Source: Deferribacteres bacterium | Lineage (GTDB): Bacteria; Zhuqueibacterota; Zhuqueibacteria; Zhuqueibacterales; Geothermadaptataceae | Reading direction: 5' to 3' | Assembly: GCA_020633675.1 (NCBI GenBank) | Contig: JACKDE010000001.1 | Coordinates: 1 to 64,000 of the forward strand | DNA length: 64,000 bases | Shown: positions 1-7,927 of the stretch, piece after piece | How the letters are laid out: each line of letters opens with the position of its first letter | Position numbering within the stretch: the first letter of the stretch is position 1 | Translations under genes and position numbers: made by a program | Notes under the pieces: model-generated | The model's database searches: none | What the model saw: the letters and a program-made list of their open reading frames with translations, nothing else | Told to the model about the DNA's origin: nothing

Positions 1-336
1 TTTATCAGCCGCGATCCTGAAATTGTGCGGCAATACGAAACAGATCCACTCATCTTTCATGGCAAGGTATGCGCGCGAACTGGCGCTCGTCTGCTTGCTG
101 CAGGCGCGGAGGTCGCTGCACGTCTGCACAAAATCGAGTTGCCATTCTGGGTTGGGCATGGCACGGCGGATCGCCTGATTGATCCGCAAAGCGCGCAATG
201 GTTGCACGAGCGCGCCCGAAGCACAGACAAAACGCTGCGACTTTATGACGGGCTGGCGCATGAAATCTTGAATGAGCCGGAAAAGCATGCTATTTTGCAA
301 GAGATTGTTGCGTGGCTGGAAAAGCGGATTGTTTGA
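1..336 (+). CDS. alpha/beta hydrolase, monoacylglycerol lipase-like, C-terminal part
   Basis: The frame is open from base 1, so the gene begins upstream of the window; only the last 111 residues are present. They match the end of serine-hydrolase (Hydrolase_4, lysophospholipase/monoacylglycerol lipase) proteins. The stretch DPLIFHGK resembles the family segment before the last strands. GHGTADRLIDP supplies the acid residue (Asp in TADRL). YDGLAHEILNEPE supplies the catalytic His. The nucleophile elbow lies outside the window. The likely role is ester hydrolysis of acylglycerols or related lipids; the exact substrate cannot be told. It is convergent with the response regulator that ends at 375. 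Confidence 0.85.
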   Translation, partial: FISRDPEIVRQYETDPLIFHGKVCARTGARLLAAGAEVAARLHKIELPFWVGHGTADRLIDPQSAQWLHERARSTDKTLRLYDGLAHEILNEPEKHAILQEIVAWLEKRIV

Positions 337-374
337 ATTTCGGATAAGAAGCACTCAGAGAGCCTGAAAAGGCC

Positions 375-1148
375 TTATTGTTCGCCATCAAAATGGCGTA
401 GAAGATTGTCGCGGAATGTGCGGGACAGGACGAGCGCTTTGCCATTTTTAAGCGTGATAATGTACTCGCCATGCATATCGCTATTGAGCTTTTCGATGCG
501 CTCGATGTTGACGATTTGCGAACGGTGAATGCGTGCAAATTGCTCAGGATTCAACTTTTCGGCAATGCTGCTGAGAGATTCGCGCAGCAGATGCGTTTTT
601 TTGCCAGAATAAATCGTGATGTAATTACCTGAAGCCTCAATCCAATCGATTTCATCTGTTTTAAGAAAATAGATATCCCCGCGCGCTTTGATCATGAGCC
701 GCTGTAAATATTTGGGTTTGCTCTCAATTTGCTCCAGGAGCTTTTCGAGTTTGGCAGACAGAACGCTGCCATTTGTACGCGCAGCTTTGCGGATGCGATC
801 AAGGGTCTTTTGGAAACGTTCATAATCGAAGGGCTTCAGCAGGTAGTCGAGTGCATGGATTTCAAATGCATTGACAGCGAATTCGTCGAATGCGGTGACA
901 AAAATGATCAATGGCAGAGATGGCAAATCAATGTTTTGCAGCACTTCGAATCCGTTCATTTCAGGCATTTGGATGTCGAGAAAAAGCACGTCCGGCGATG
1001 TAGCATGCAGCACTTCCACAGCTTGCCTGCCATTACCACATTCGCCAATCACCTCAAAATCCACTTCGTCATTAAGAAAATTGCGGATTTTATCGCGCGC
1101 AAAAGGCTCGTCATCGACGATAAGAACGGAGATTTGTTTTTGCGTCAT
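375..1148 (-). CDS. LytTR-family response regulator
   Basis: The product of 257 residues is a two-domain regulator. The N-terminal receiver domain has the acidic pair in LIVDDEP, the phospho-acceptor Asp in DVLFLDIQMPEMNG, the T/A switch in FVTAFDEFAV and the Lys in DYLLKPF. The C-terminal LytTR DNA-binding domain spans about residues 150-255 and contains DEIDWIEASGNYITI and FARIHRSQIVNI. The ATG at 1148 was chosen because the protein then starts MTQKQISVLIVDDEP, the normal length for the family; a longer in-frame reading from 1199 adds 17 unlikely residues. No sensor kinase is adjacent, while a LytS-type kinase lies alone at 31426-32595, so the two could be partners at a distance (inference). 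Confidence 0.93.
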   Translation of the reverse strand: MTQKQISVLIVDDEPFARDKIRNFLNDEVDFEVIGECGNGRQAVEVLHATSPDVLFLDIQMPEMNGFEVLQNIDLPSLPLIIFVTAFDEFAVNAFEIHALDYLLKPFDYERFQKTLDRIRKAARTNGSVLSAKLEKLLEQIESKPKYLQRLMIKARGDIYFLKTDEIDWIEASGNYITIYSGKKTHLLRESLSSIAEKLNPEQFARIHRSQIVNIERIEKLNSDMHGEYIITLKNGKALVLSRTFRDNLLRHFDGEQ

Positions 1149-1222
1149 GTGCTTTGATTTGTCTGTATAATCCAATAGTGAGCGAGGTAGAGGCTGCAAT
1201 GAAAAAGAACTTTTTTATAATA

Positions 1223-1388
1223 CTGCGAGTTCGATAAAAGCAAAACTTTGAATTCTTCAGCCCGAGCGCAGTCGAGGGCGAAAAGGAGCTCCAGTAACAC
1301 ACGCTCAAAACCTTCATGGTTCGACTATGCTCACCATGAAGATTGCTCCCTAGTGCATTGAAAAAGGCTTAAGTCGAACTCAGGTTAA
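1223..1388 (-). repeat. dispersed palindromic repeat, copy A
   Basis: Non-coding element between the response regulator and the small membrane protein, most like copy B (53357-53526) when read on the minus strand. The ends carry GAGTTCGA (+ strand, near 1227) and TCGAACTC (near 1374) in inverted orientation. The core is a perfect 9-bp stem CTTCATGGT (1312-1320) / ACCATGAAG (1333-1341) with a 12-nt loop. The minus strand then reads TTTTGAGC and later GGGCTGAAGAATTC, both shared with the other copies. No ORF of note lies inside. Confidence 0.75.
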
Positions 1389-1392
1389 AACA

Positions 1393-1827
1393 TCAATCGA
1401 CAGATTCTGTGCCGGATTTGATTTTTTGCGCTAAATGGAGCATCGCGATGCCGAGCGTGATCACAAATGGGCCTTCCCAAAGTTTCCAAAACAGCGGCAA
1501 GCCCTCCAGCCAATCGACCGCGAGCAGGATAACGCCAAAGCAGCAGAATGCGATACCCAGATAGGTCAGTACAACGCGATGGCGCTGCAAATCGAAGGAC
1601 ACGGCCCACATCAAGCCGCCGAGCAATGCATAAAATGCCGATGTCGAGCGTGCCAAATAGCCAACGACCGGCTGATCGGCAAGCGGCCCCATGCCCAACT
1701 GCGCGTGAATCGCATCCATCCACGAATAGGGTGCGGCCACAAAAATCAGGGCGGTCAACGAGACGCCGCCGATCGCTCTCAACAAGAATTTCAGAGCTCG
1801 CTCAGCATTTTCGGTTGAAAGAGACAT
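1393..1827 (-). CDS. small integral membrane protein, unknown function
   Basis: The 144-residue product has a short polar N-terminus (MSLSTENAERALKF) and about four hydrophobic segments: AIGGVSLTALIFVAAPYSW, YLARSTSAFYALLGGLMWAV, VVLTYLGIAFCCFGVILLAV and LWEGPFVITLGIAMLHLA. It is probably an inner-membrane protein. The family resembles short uncharacterised four-helix membrane proteins found in many Gram-negatives, but I do not recognise a named one. The ATG at 1827 is preferred over an upstream in-frame start at 1893, which would run into the deacetylase gene. It follows the deacetylase with a 34-nt gap and may be co-transcribed with it. Confidence 0.8.
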   Translation of the reverse strand: MSLSTENAERALKFLLRAIGGVSLTALIFVAAPYSWMDAIHAQLGMGPLADQPVVGYLARSTSAFYALLGGLMWAVSFDLQRHRVVLTYLGIAFCCFGVILLAVDWLEGLPLFWKLWEGPFVITLGIAMLHLAQKIKSGTESVD

Positions 1828-1861
1828 GTAGGTTTTCCTGCAAATACATAGAGGATCATCT

Positions 1862-2599
1862 TCATTTTGTCTGTGCATGAATCCGCAGCGCAACCTCTGC
1901 TACCGTCGCGGTCCAAATGTCCTGCCGGCGGCGTTTGAGATAGCGCAACAGCATGTTGTAATCGTCTGCAGCTACACTCAGCACCCCGCCATCGATGTCG
2001 TGAAAAACCAAAATCACCCACAAACCGCGCGCCGTCAATTCTTCCACCAGGCCGATCATTTCGAAGCCGCTCATGCGGTCGACGCGGATACCGCCGGCAC
2101 TGGCGAGATCAAAAAAGCCGGGCTGGTTGCCGAAGCCGTATTCGCTCAGGCCACGTCCAGCGAGAAAGTGCTTCGCGATAAGCGGCACATAGCTCTGACG
2201 ATTTTCACCACGACCGACGAATTGGCAATGGCACGGGTAGGCGAAAGTCCAGTTTTTTTGCTGCGGCGCGATCGTTAGCAATCGCTCTTGTGCATGCAAA
2301 ATATCATGCTCGATATCGTCGAGCGTGCAATCTTCCAGCCCGCCGCGACTGCCGGTGAAATTATTCGAGCAGATGTGCGCTAGCGTGTGGTTGCCGATTT
2401 CATGGCCACTGCTCGCGACCGCCTGCCATTCCGCAGAACGCGTCTGCATCAGCTTGTCACGGGCATGCAGATAAAACGTGCCGCGCAGGCCATGCGCATC
2501 GAGGGGCGGCACGGCCTGTTTGAGCTGGTTGTCGGTACCGTCGTCAAACGTCAGCGACACCGCACCGGCATATTGTCCCCAAATGGGTGATTGATTCAT
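1862..2599 (-). CDS. polysaccharide deacetylase (NodB/CE4 family)
   Basis: The 245-residue protein is a NodB-homology deacetylase. Motif 1 is SLTFDDGT near residue 16, with the general-base and metal Asp. Motif 2 is SGHEIGNHTLAH near residue 64, with both metal-binding His. Motif 3 is FAYPC near residue 119. VILVFHDIDGG near residue 196 fits the late catalytic His motif. No signal peptide is visible, so it looks cytoplasmic or is exported another way. CE4 enzymes remove N- or O-acetyl groups from sugars in a metal-dependent reaction. The substrate is unknown. Adjacent sugar-type aminotransferase DegT is compatible with work on amino sugars (inference). Confidence 0.9.
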   Translation of the reverse strand: MNQSPIWGQYAGAVSLTFDDGTDNQLKQAVPPLDAHGLRGTFYLHARDKLMQTRSAEWQAVASSGHEIGNHTLAHICSNNFTGSRGGLEDCTLDDIEHDILHAQERLLTIAPQQKNWTFAYPCHCQFVGRGENRQSYVPLIAKHFLAGRGLSEYGFGNQPGFFDLASAGGIRVDRMSGFEMIGLVEELTARGLWVILVFHDIDGGVLSVAADDYNMLLRYLKRRRQDIWTATVAEVALRIHAQTK

Positions 2600-2646
2600 A
2601 AAATTCTAAATTTCGAATTACAAATTTCAAATAAATTCCAATGATG

Positions 2647-2709
2647 AAATTTCAAATCCCAAATTCAGCGTGTTAAAATTTCGCCATTCGATTTTGGGAT
2701 TTGAAATTT
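2647..2709. repeat. AT-rich 17-bp inverted repeat
   Basis: AAATTTCAAATCCCAAA at 2647-2663 is repeated as its exact reverse complement at 2693-2709, with a 29-nt spacer. Partial copies of the same words (ACAAATTTCAAAT before it, ATTTGGGATTTT after it) fill the whole gap between the deacetylase and the aminotransferase. It could form a long hairpin in the transcript between the two genes. It has no T-run on the minus strand, so a terminator role is not obvious. Confidence 0.8.
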
Positions 2710-2728
2710 ATTAGTTATTTGGGTTTTG

Positions 2729-3976
2729 TCATTTGGGATTTTCCAGCAGAGCATGGCGCTGCTCGTAAATCTTACCAATCGCATCGGTCAGCAGGTGGGC
2801 TTTTTCTATCGGGCAGCCGAGAATCGACCACAAGGCCTGTACTACCCGGTCGCGCCACAGCGCCTCCGCCACCGGCAATTGCCAGCGCGATGGCGTGATC
2901 GCCTGCATATACTCCTGGCTCAATTGATGGCGCTTTTTAGTGTGCGGATAGTAAACCGGACTCTGGTTGAGCGGCTCGTAAGTCGTACCGAAGGTGACGC
3001 CCAATTCTGCAGACAGGGCCTTGCGGAATTGCGTTGCAGGCAATCCGTCGAAAGCATTTTGATCATACAAAAACACGAAGCCATAGCTGCATTGCCGGGT
3101 CAAATTCTCGCTGCGAAACAGTGGCCGGACGCCCGGCGCCGCTTCGATGGCGCGGTCGAAGGCACGGCTGGTGCGATCCATCACTTCGGCATTTTCACGC
3201 AGTGCAACCAACTGCGCGCGCAAAATCGCCGCCTGAAAACTGGTCATGCGGTAATTGCCACTGTGCACTTTCACGCCTGGCTTGAATTCGCGGCCGCAAC
3301 TGCGCTGGCTGACCACTTTCCAGTACAAATCTTCGTCCTGCATCAGCAGCGCGCCGCCTTCGCCCGCGTTCATCAATTTCGAGCGCTGGAAACTGAACGA
3401 GCCGAAGGTGCCGATGGTGCCGGCAGATTTGCCGCGCCATTGCGAGCCATGCACGTGCGCGGTGTCTTCGATGATGTGCAAATTGTGCTTTTTGGCGATG
3501 GCGAGCAGCGCGTCCATGTCGGCCATGCGGTGGTACAGATGCACCGGAATGATGGCGCGCGTTTTGGGGGTGATCGCCGCTTCGACCGCCTTCGGATCGA
3601 TGCAGAGCGTTTCCGGGTCGACATCGACGATGACAGGGACGGCATTGACGTCGCAGACCGCGCTGGCGGTGGCTTGCCAGGTGAGTCCGGGCACGATCAC
3701 TTCGTCGAACGCGCCGATGTCGAGGGTTTCGAGCGCGACTTGCAGGGTGTGGGTGCCGTTGGTGAGCAGGGCACAAAAGCGGCTGCCGTTGAAATCCGCC
3801 CATTCCTGCTGAAATGCCGATGCCATCGACTCGACGCCGGGCCAGTCGTCCCACACACCGCTATCGAAAGCGTCGAGCAGGTAGGTGCGCGCCAGATCGT
3901 TGTGGCTTTTGAGAGAAGTTTTTTGCAATAAATTGCTCGTCACTGGCGAGCCGCCGAGAACGGCCAATGCGCTCAT
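2729..3976 (-). CDS. DegT/DnrJ/EryC1-family PLP aminotransferase
   Basis: The 415-residue product opens with LAVLGGSPVT, the start typical of AHBA-synthase/sugar aminotransferase members. The PLP-binding region EDTAHVHGSQW is at 170-180, with Asp171 expected to contact the pyridine nitrogen. The Schiff-base lysine is Lys200 in FSFQRSKLMNAGEGGAL. Length and motif order are normal, so the enzyme should be active. Family members transaminate keto-sugars or keto-inositols, usually with Glu or Gln as donor. The substrate here is not evident. It is followed on the same strand by a polysaccharide deacetylase and a membrane protein, with an AT-rich palindrome in between. Confidence 0.93.
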   Translation of the reverse strand: MSALAVLGGSPVTSNLLQKTSLKSHNDLARTYLLDAFDSGVWDDWPGVESMASAFQQEWADFNGSRFCALLTNGTHTLQVALETLDIGAFDEVIVPGLTWQATASAVCDVNAVPVIVDVDPETLCIDPKAVEAAITPKTRAIIPVHLYHRMADMDALLAIAKKHNLHIIEDTAHVHGSQWRGKSAGTIGTFGSFSFQRSKLMNAGEGGALLMQDEDLYWKVVSQRSCGREFKPGVKVHSGNYRMTSFQAAILRAQLVALRENAEVMDRTSRAFDRAIEAAPGVRPLFRSENLTRQCSYGFVFLYDQNAFDGLPATQFRKALSAELGVTFGTTYEPLNQSPVYYPHTKKRHQLSQEYMQAITPSRWQLPVAEALWRDRVVQALWSILGCPIEKAHLLTDAIGKIYEQRHALLENPK

Positions 3977-4380
3977 GTTCGTCTCCGGTTTGCAGGTGAA
4001 AACTCAGTTTTGTTGTTGGCTATTAGCGCTTGGCTTTTAGCTTTTTGCCAACAGCCAACAGCCAACAGCCAACAGCCAACAGCCAACAGCCAACAGCCAA
4101 CAGCCAACAGCCAACAGCCAACAGCCTCTTTTCGCTGAAAATAAGGCGGGAATTTTGAAAAGAAAAGGATTTTCGGGTGAGATTTTTTGCCGGATGTGCG
4201 GGTGGGCAATGTCAGCGTTTTAGGAAGGCAGGGTGGTTCCTCGCCAATTTTTGCTTATTTCATTGCGGGCGCTAAAACCGGGTGCTCAAAAAATTAACGT
4301 TAAGGCTCACAGCGCGCGCTTTTGGGGCAGCTACTTGTTGGCCAGCTTCGTTTGCCGTCACAACGTGTTCAAGGAAGTGC
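3977..4380. other. 404-bp intergenic region with tandem repeat
   Basis: Between the 3' end of the Argonaute gene and the start of the aminotransferase. It holds the 7-bp tandem array at 4047-4126 and a TTAACGTTAA palindrome near 4292. A minus-strand open frame (3973-4209) merely translates the array as repeated VGCWLLA units and is not believed to be a gene. Confidence 0.7.
4047..4126. repeat. 7-bp tandem repeat (GCCAACA)n
   Basis: Eleven and a half perfect consecutive copies of GCCAACA (80 bp) with no mismatch. The array is flanked on the left by degenerate relatives (CAACAAAAC, TTGTTGGCTATTAGC). It lies about 70 bp upstream of the start codon of the aminotransferase gene. Perfect heptanucleotide arrays are prone to slippage, so copy number is likely to vary between strains. 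Confidence 0.97.
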
Positions 4381-5808
4381 CTACATAAAGAATCGGTAGT
4401 CATATACGTCATCGACAATATCTGGTGTGCCTTTTACGACGTTGGCAAAACGTTGTGAGTATACCAACGTCGCGGGCAACGTTTTATAAAGCGTGTTGTT
4501 GTTCCAGTCACACTTGGTCAGCGAAAAAACACTTGAACAGGTATCATACCAGCCGCCAGCACCTGACCAGCGTCTGAGAAATATCGGTTTCGGTATAGGC
4601 TTGAAGACAGCCTCCTTAAAGACAGGCCGGTTCGCCTGCTGGGCATTGATACTGGAAACGCTTCCCTGTGTCCAAAGCAGGCATTCAGTCTCAGTGAGGG
4701 GAAGATAGCTGCCCCGGTCGAGCGGGTAACCGGCAGGCCGGGCCTTCTCGCCAGGTCGTGGCGGCGGATCGACCTTCAGACCATGCCACGCCGCACCGCG
4801 AATAATCTGGATAAGCTCCACCTCGGTCTTGGAACCGAAAGCATCCAGCGCGCCCTGGATTTCTTCTTCAGTAAAGCGCGTTGACTTGTGAACGAAGATC
4901 TTGCGTGGCACATGCGCGTAGTGACCGTTCTGATATAGCAGCAGACTACGCGAGAGAACGGACATCATTTCCTGATAGCTTAAGTAAGGATTTCCTCTTC
5001 TGTCCGTCTCGAACTCCTCTGTGTCATAGGCGACAAACTCAAATCCTGTTCCATCCGGGTCGAATATCTGGCTGCAACACGTGCTGTACTCCATACCATC
5101 GCTATGCTTGCGCATCGCGTAGCTAAGTCCTATGTAGGCTTCGTCGCGATCAAAATTCGCAAGCTTCCATGGAATGCCGCCAGCCTTGGCATAGAGTGCG
5201 ACAGTAATGCCCCACATCACTTGAGCACGACAGGTTCGAGAAATGAGTTTTTCGTTCATGATCTGCACGGGAATACCGAGTGGAGCGATCAGCGCTTTTA
5301 GGCGGTCGTGGAGATTAAATCCCTCGTACGTGAAGGCATTTTTCCATTCAGGTGGAAGATAGATCATGAGCACATCGAAAGAGCCACGTTTAGCACGAGT
5401 AGCGCCGATGCTATGTACAAGCGCACGCACAAGCCCTTCGCCATCCTGTGCCTGCGCAAGGCGAGCACATTCATCAGGCGGCGAAAACTTCAGGGTATCA
5501 TTCGCGGGAACGAGCGGAACACGAAAGACGTTCTCAAAACCTGGATACTCGAAATAATAGTTTGGTGCTTCCTTCACTTGGGCCTTGCGCTGCATTTCGC
5601 CAACGATAGACTCTATCCGGTTCATGCGAGCAGTGGGTGCCAGATAGGCAAGTTTCACCTGCACGGGAAAACCAAGATCACGACTGTAAGGTCCGTTTGC
5701 GATTAGGCCGCGTAACGGGTGCGTGTCAGTCTTCTTACCTGCAAATAAGAGTGGCGGTTCAGGGAGCATGCCGTGTGCGGATAGTTCATCGTGTCGCTGC
5801 ACGCTCAT
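4381..5808 (-). CDS. short prokaryotic Argonaute (MID-PIWI), SPARSA-type
   Basis: The 475-residue product has the length and layout of a short pAgo: no N or PAZ domain, a MID domain at about 150-215 and a PIWI domain after it. The MID pocket for the guide 5'-phosphate is visible in IPVQIMNEK (Gln182) and ALYAKAGGIPWKL (Lys208). The PIWI active-site Asp is replaced: DEAYIGLSYAM has Ser229 where catalytic proteins have Asp, so target cleavage is not expected, as is normal for short pAgos. RKIFVHKSTRFTEEEI (303-318) is the conserved later PIWI segment. The start ATG overlaps the stop of the SIR2-APAZ gene by 4 nt (ATGA), showing translational coupling. Known systems of this form use guide-loaded pAgo to sense invader nucleic acid and switch on the SIR2 partner. 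Confidence 0.93.
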   Translation of the reverse strand: MSVQRHDELSAHGMLPEPPLLFAGKKTDTHPLRGLIANGPYSRDLGFPVQVKLAYLAPTARMNRIESIVGEMQRKAQVKEAPNYYFEYPGFENVFRVPLVPANDTLKFSPPDECARLAQAQDGEGLVRALVHSIGATRAKRGSFDVLMIYLPPEWKNAFTYEGFNLHDRLKALIAPLGIPVQIMNEKLISRTCRAQVMWGITVALYAKAGGIPWKLANFDRDEAYIGLSYAMRKHSDGMEYSTCCSQIFDPDGTGFEFVAYDTEEFETDRRGNPYLSYQEMMSVLSRSLLLYQNGHYAHVPRKIFVHKSTRFTEEEIQGALDAFGSKTEVELIQIIRGAAWHGLKVDPPPRPGEKARPAGYPLDRGSYLPLTETECLLWTQGSVSSINAQQANRPVFKEAVFKPIPKPIFLRRWSGAGGWYDTCSSVFSLTKCDWNNNTLYKTLPATLVYSQRFANVVKGTPDIVDDVYDYRFFM

Positions 5809-7571
5809 GCGAACGCCCTCCTACTAAACGCCGTACGGGTAGAAACAGTAAAAGAAGCCGGGTAGTTCGTATCAGCTCCATAGGTAACGGTAACCGGAGT
5901 GCCTTGCCCAACGGGACCGATTAGAATTTCAATCCAAGCGTCCAGGATATCGTAGGACTGGTTGTTGTATCGTTTCAGTTTACGACTACGCAGGAAATCG
6001 TGAGCATTTTCACGATTCTTTAACGGAGTAATCCAGACATCGGGGTCAAGCAAAAGCCACAAGACACCGGCGCGCTCTTCGAGCCTGAGCCTGATACACT
6101 CGGACCAGTGCGTATCCGGTAACCCGCGAACGGTGCCACTAATCGGTCCAGGAATCCCACGAAAGCCAACCGCCTTCTTTAGTGACACAAAGCGTTCATC
6201 ATCAACTTGGCGGTAGTCAACTACGGCGTAATAGGTCTTGCCCTTTTTGCGCAGGAGAACGGGTTTGTCGTGACAAAGCGCTTCGGCGATGCCATGTTCG
6301 TAGAGCGACTTTAGATATGTAGATTCGGCAATCTCGGTAACCGGCTCGACGAACTCACGCACACCAACATCGTTCGCGATCAACCCTTCCAAACTTTTCA
6401 CAACCTGTGCGGAATCTCCCCAGAAGACGATCCCATCCTGATAGGAAATGACGGCATCCGGCTGCTTTTCACGTACAGCAGAAAACACATCGGAAGCGGG
6501 AATACCGATGACAGGAAGCATACCGCATTGCCGGGGCACGCCTATGATTTCAAGCGCGTTCGTTCTCAGAATTGGATAGGGTTTACCAGGTTTGGGTAAC
6601 GGAATAGATACCGGATGTGCCCGTGCAGAGCGCACTTTGTCATCCTGCACCTGCGGCTTATTTGGAATCTGCCGCCAGACCTTGTAGAGCATCACATCGA
6701 ACGTCCCAGTTTCTACAATGTGGGCTATAATGCCCTTTTCCCGTGCCGCTTCTATAAAAGTGACGACGGCAGGCGCGATACTGGACGTGTGCGGGACTGT
6801 CCACCAGACACCCTGCGGGAATGGATTAGGCTGCACTAATGCCTTTTCAAACATGGCCATCACGTTACTGTCCCGACCGCTATAGCCAGTGACAATCAGG
6901 CCATAACGGCCGGCCGCAGCAACAAAACATTCCTGAATCTTCTCATCGTTATTGAGCAGATCCATCGAAAGGTTCTTGATCTTCTGGTATCGAAAGTCCC
7001 CGTGAATCTTCGCGTATAACGGAAACCGCTCCGCATTGAGCGCTTCAAGTGCGGCATATGACCCTTCGAGATTGAAAGGCGTCAGGTTTTTTCCTGCGAC
7101 GGCGGCATAGGCATCCTCAAGGACATCATCAAAGTTTGTAGTGAAAATAACACGCGACCGATGCATTTCCATAAGCCCAGCAAGCGCACGCGGCCCAATC
7201 GTCAGCGTCACTTTTTCTGGAGACAACTGATTCTGAATATAGGATTGCTGCGCGGCATAGTCCTCGCCGAACATCAATTCAAAATAGTAGGAATATTCCT
7301 CATTACTCCAGATTTCCGGGCAGCCTATGCCGTCGAAGTAGCTTTGAATTTTCGCCTTGATGGCATGATTGCTGACATTGTGAGCCTGAATGTCCTGATT
7401 CTCTTTGGCGCAGTAGTACTGCCGTTTCAAATCCCAGATCAGATCCATCGCGGTCGGCAAACCAGACGAACGTGACGTGCCGGCACCGAGAAACCACATA
7501 AGCTGCGGCGAATTCTGCACAAAGTGAAGCAAAAACGCCTGTTCATCGATCTGTAAATGCATGCTGTTCAA
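5805..7571 (-). CDS. SIR2-APAZ effector subunit of short pAgo defence system
   Basis: The 588-residue protein has an N-terminal SIR2-like NADase domain (about 20-290) and a C-terminal APAZ region (about 350-580) that substitutes for the missing N/PAZ part of the partner Argonaute. SIR2 hallmarks are all present: FLGAGTS (28-33), TTNFD (144-148), KIHGD with the catalytic His190, and TGYSGRD (228-234). In characterised SIR2-APAZ/Ago pairs, recognition of plasmid or phage nucleic acid triggers NAD hydrolysis and cell death or dormancy; that function is inferred here. The TTG at 7571 is preferred: a GGAGG at about 7587-7583 lies 11 nt before it, against 20 nt for the in-frame ATG at 7562. Confidence 0.93.
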   Translation of the reverse strand: MNSMHLQIDEQAFLLHFVQNSPQLMWFLGAGTSRSSGLPTAMDLIWDLKRQYYCAKENQDIQAHNVSNHAIKAKIQSYFDGIGCPEIWSNEEYSYYFELMFGEDYAAQQSYIQNQLSPEKVTLTIGPRALAGLMEMHRSRVIFTTNFDDVLEDAYAAVAGKNLTPFNLEGSYAALEALNAERFPLYAKIHGDFRYQKIKNLSMDLLNNDEKIQECFVAAAGRYGLIVTGYSGRDSNVMAMFEKALVQPNPFPQGVWWTVPHTSSIAPAVVTFIEAAREKGIIAHIVETGTFDVMLYKVWRQIPNKPQVQDDKVRSARAHPVSIPLPKPGKPYPILRTNALEIIGVPRQCGMLPVIGIPASDVFSAVREKQPDAVISYQDGIVFWGDSAQVVKSLEGLIANDVGVREFVEPVTEIAESTYLKSLYEHGIAEALCHDKPVLLRKKGKTYYAVVDYRQVDDERFVSLKKAVGFRGIPGPISGTVRGLPDTHWSECIRLRLEERAGVLWLLLDPDVWITPLKNRENAHDFLRSRKLKRYNNQSYDILDAWIEILIGPVGQGTPVTVTYGADTNYPASFTVSTRTAFSRRAFA

Positions 7572-7927
7572 TCTGCTAACTGCCTCCGATCCACAAATCT
7601 TCCTTTTTTGTTCGGCATATTATTGATGAGATATATTCCCAGTATTAACCGAAAGGTTTTGTCGTTTATCACAAAATCGACGATTATTTGTAAGTACTTG
7701 TCTCATTTAATTCTTTGAAGTGTTTCGGAATTGAACGACCCTTTCGGGTGTCATTTATACCTGCCGTTTAACCCGAAAGCAGTACAAAATGACCGCTCAT
7801 TAGCCCGATCAAAACCTTGCACTCCGCCTCCCCGGCAGGCAATTCAGTGGTTGATTCGAGAATTTTGTGTGTGGAAGATGTCCCGCCGAGTGGGTGGAAA
7901 ATGCAAAAACGTGGGTTTAATGTCAAG
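7572..7927. other. 356-bp intergenic region upstream of the SIR2-APAZ/pAgo operon
   Basis: No gene is supported here. It should hold the promoter of the defence operon. On the minus strand there is an ACCC-GAAA-GGGT mini-hairpin near 7740-7751 and an AT-rich stretch at 7610-7720. No convincing spaced -35/-10 pair could be fixed. Confidence 0.6.

Noticed and set aside
2726..3931. Long plus-strand frame of 401 codons opposite the aminotransferase
   Set aside because: The minus strand encodes a complete DegT-family enzyme; the plus frame is an antisense shadow with Arg/His-rich composition.
3973..4209. Open frame with repeated VGCWLLA units
   Set aside because: It is only the translation of the 7-bp tandem array; no ribosome-binding site or similarity outside the array.
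4285..4380. Possible integron attC-like site after the pAgo gene (AACGTTAAGGCTCAC ... TTGTTGGCC)
   Set aside because: The core sites do not fit RYYYAAC and GTTRRRY, and no integrase or neighbouring cassettes are present.
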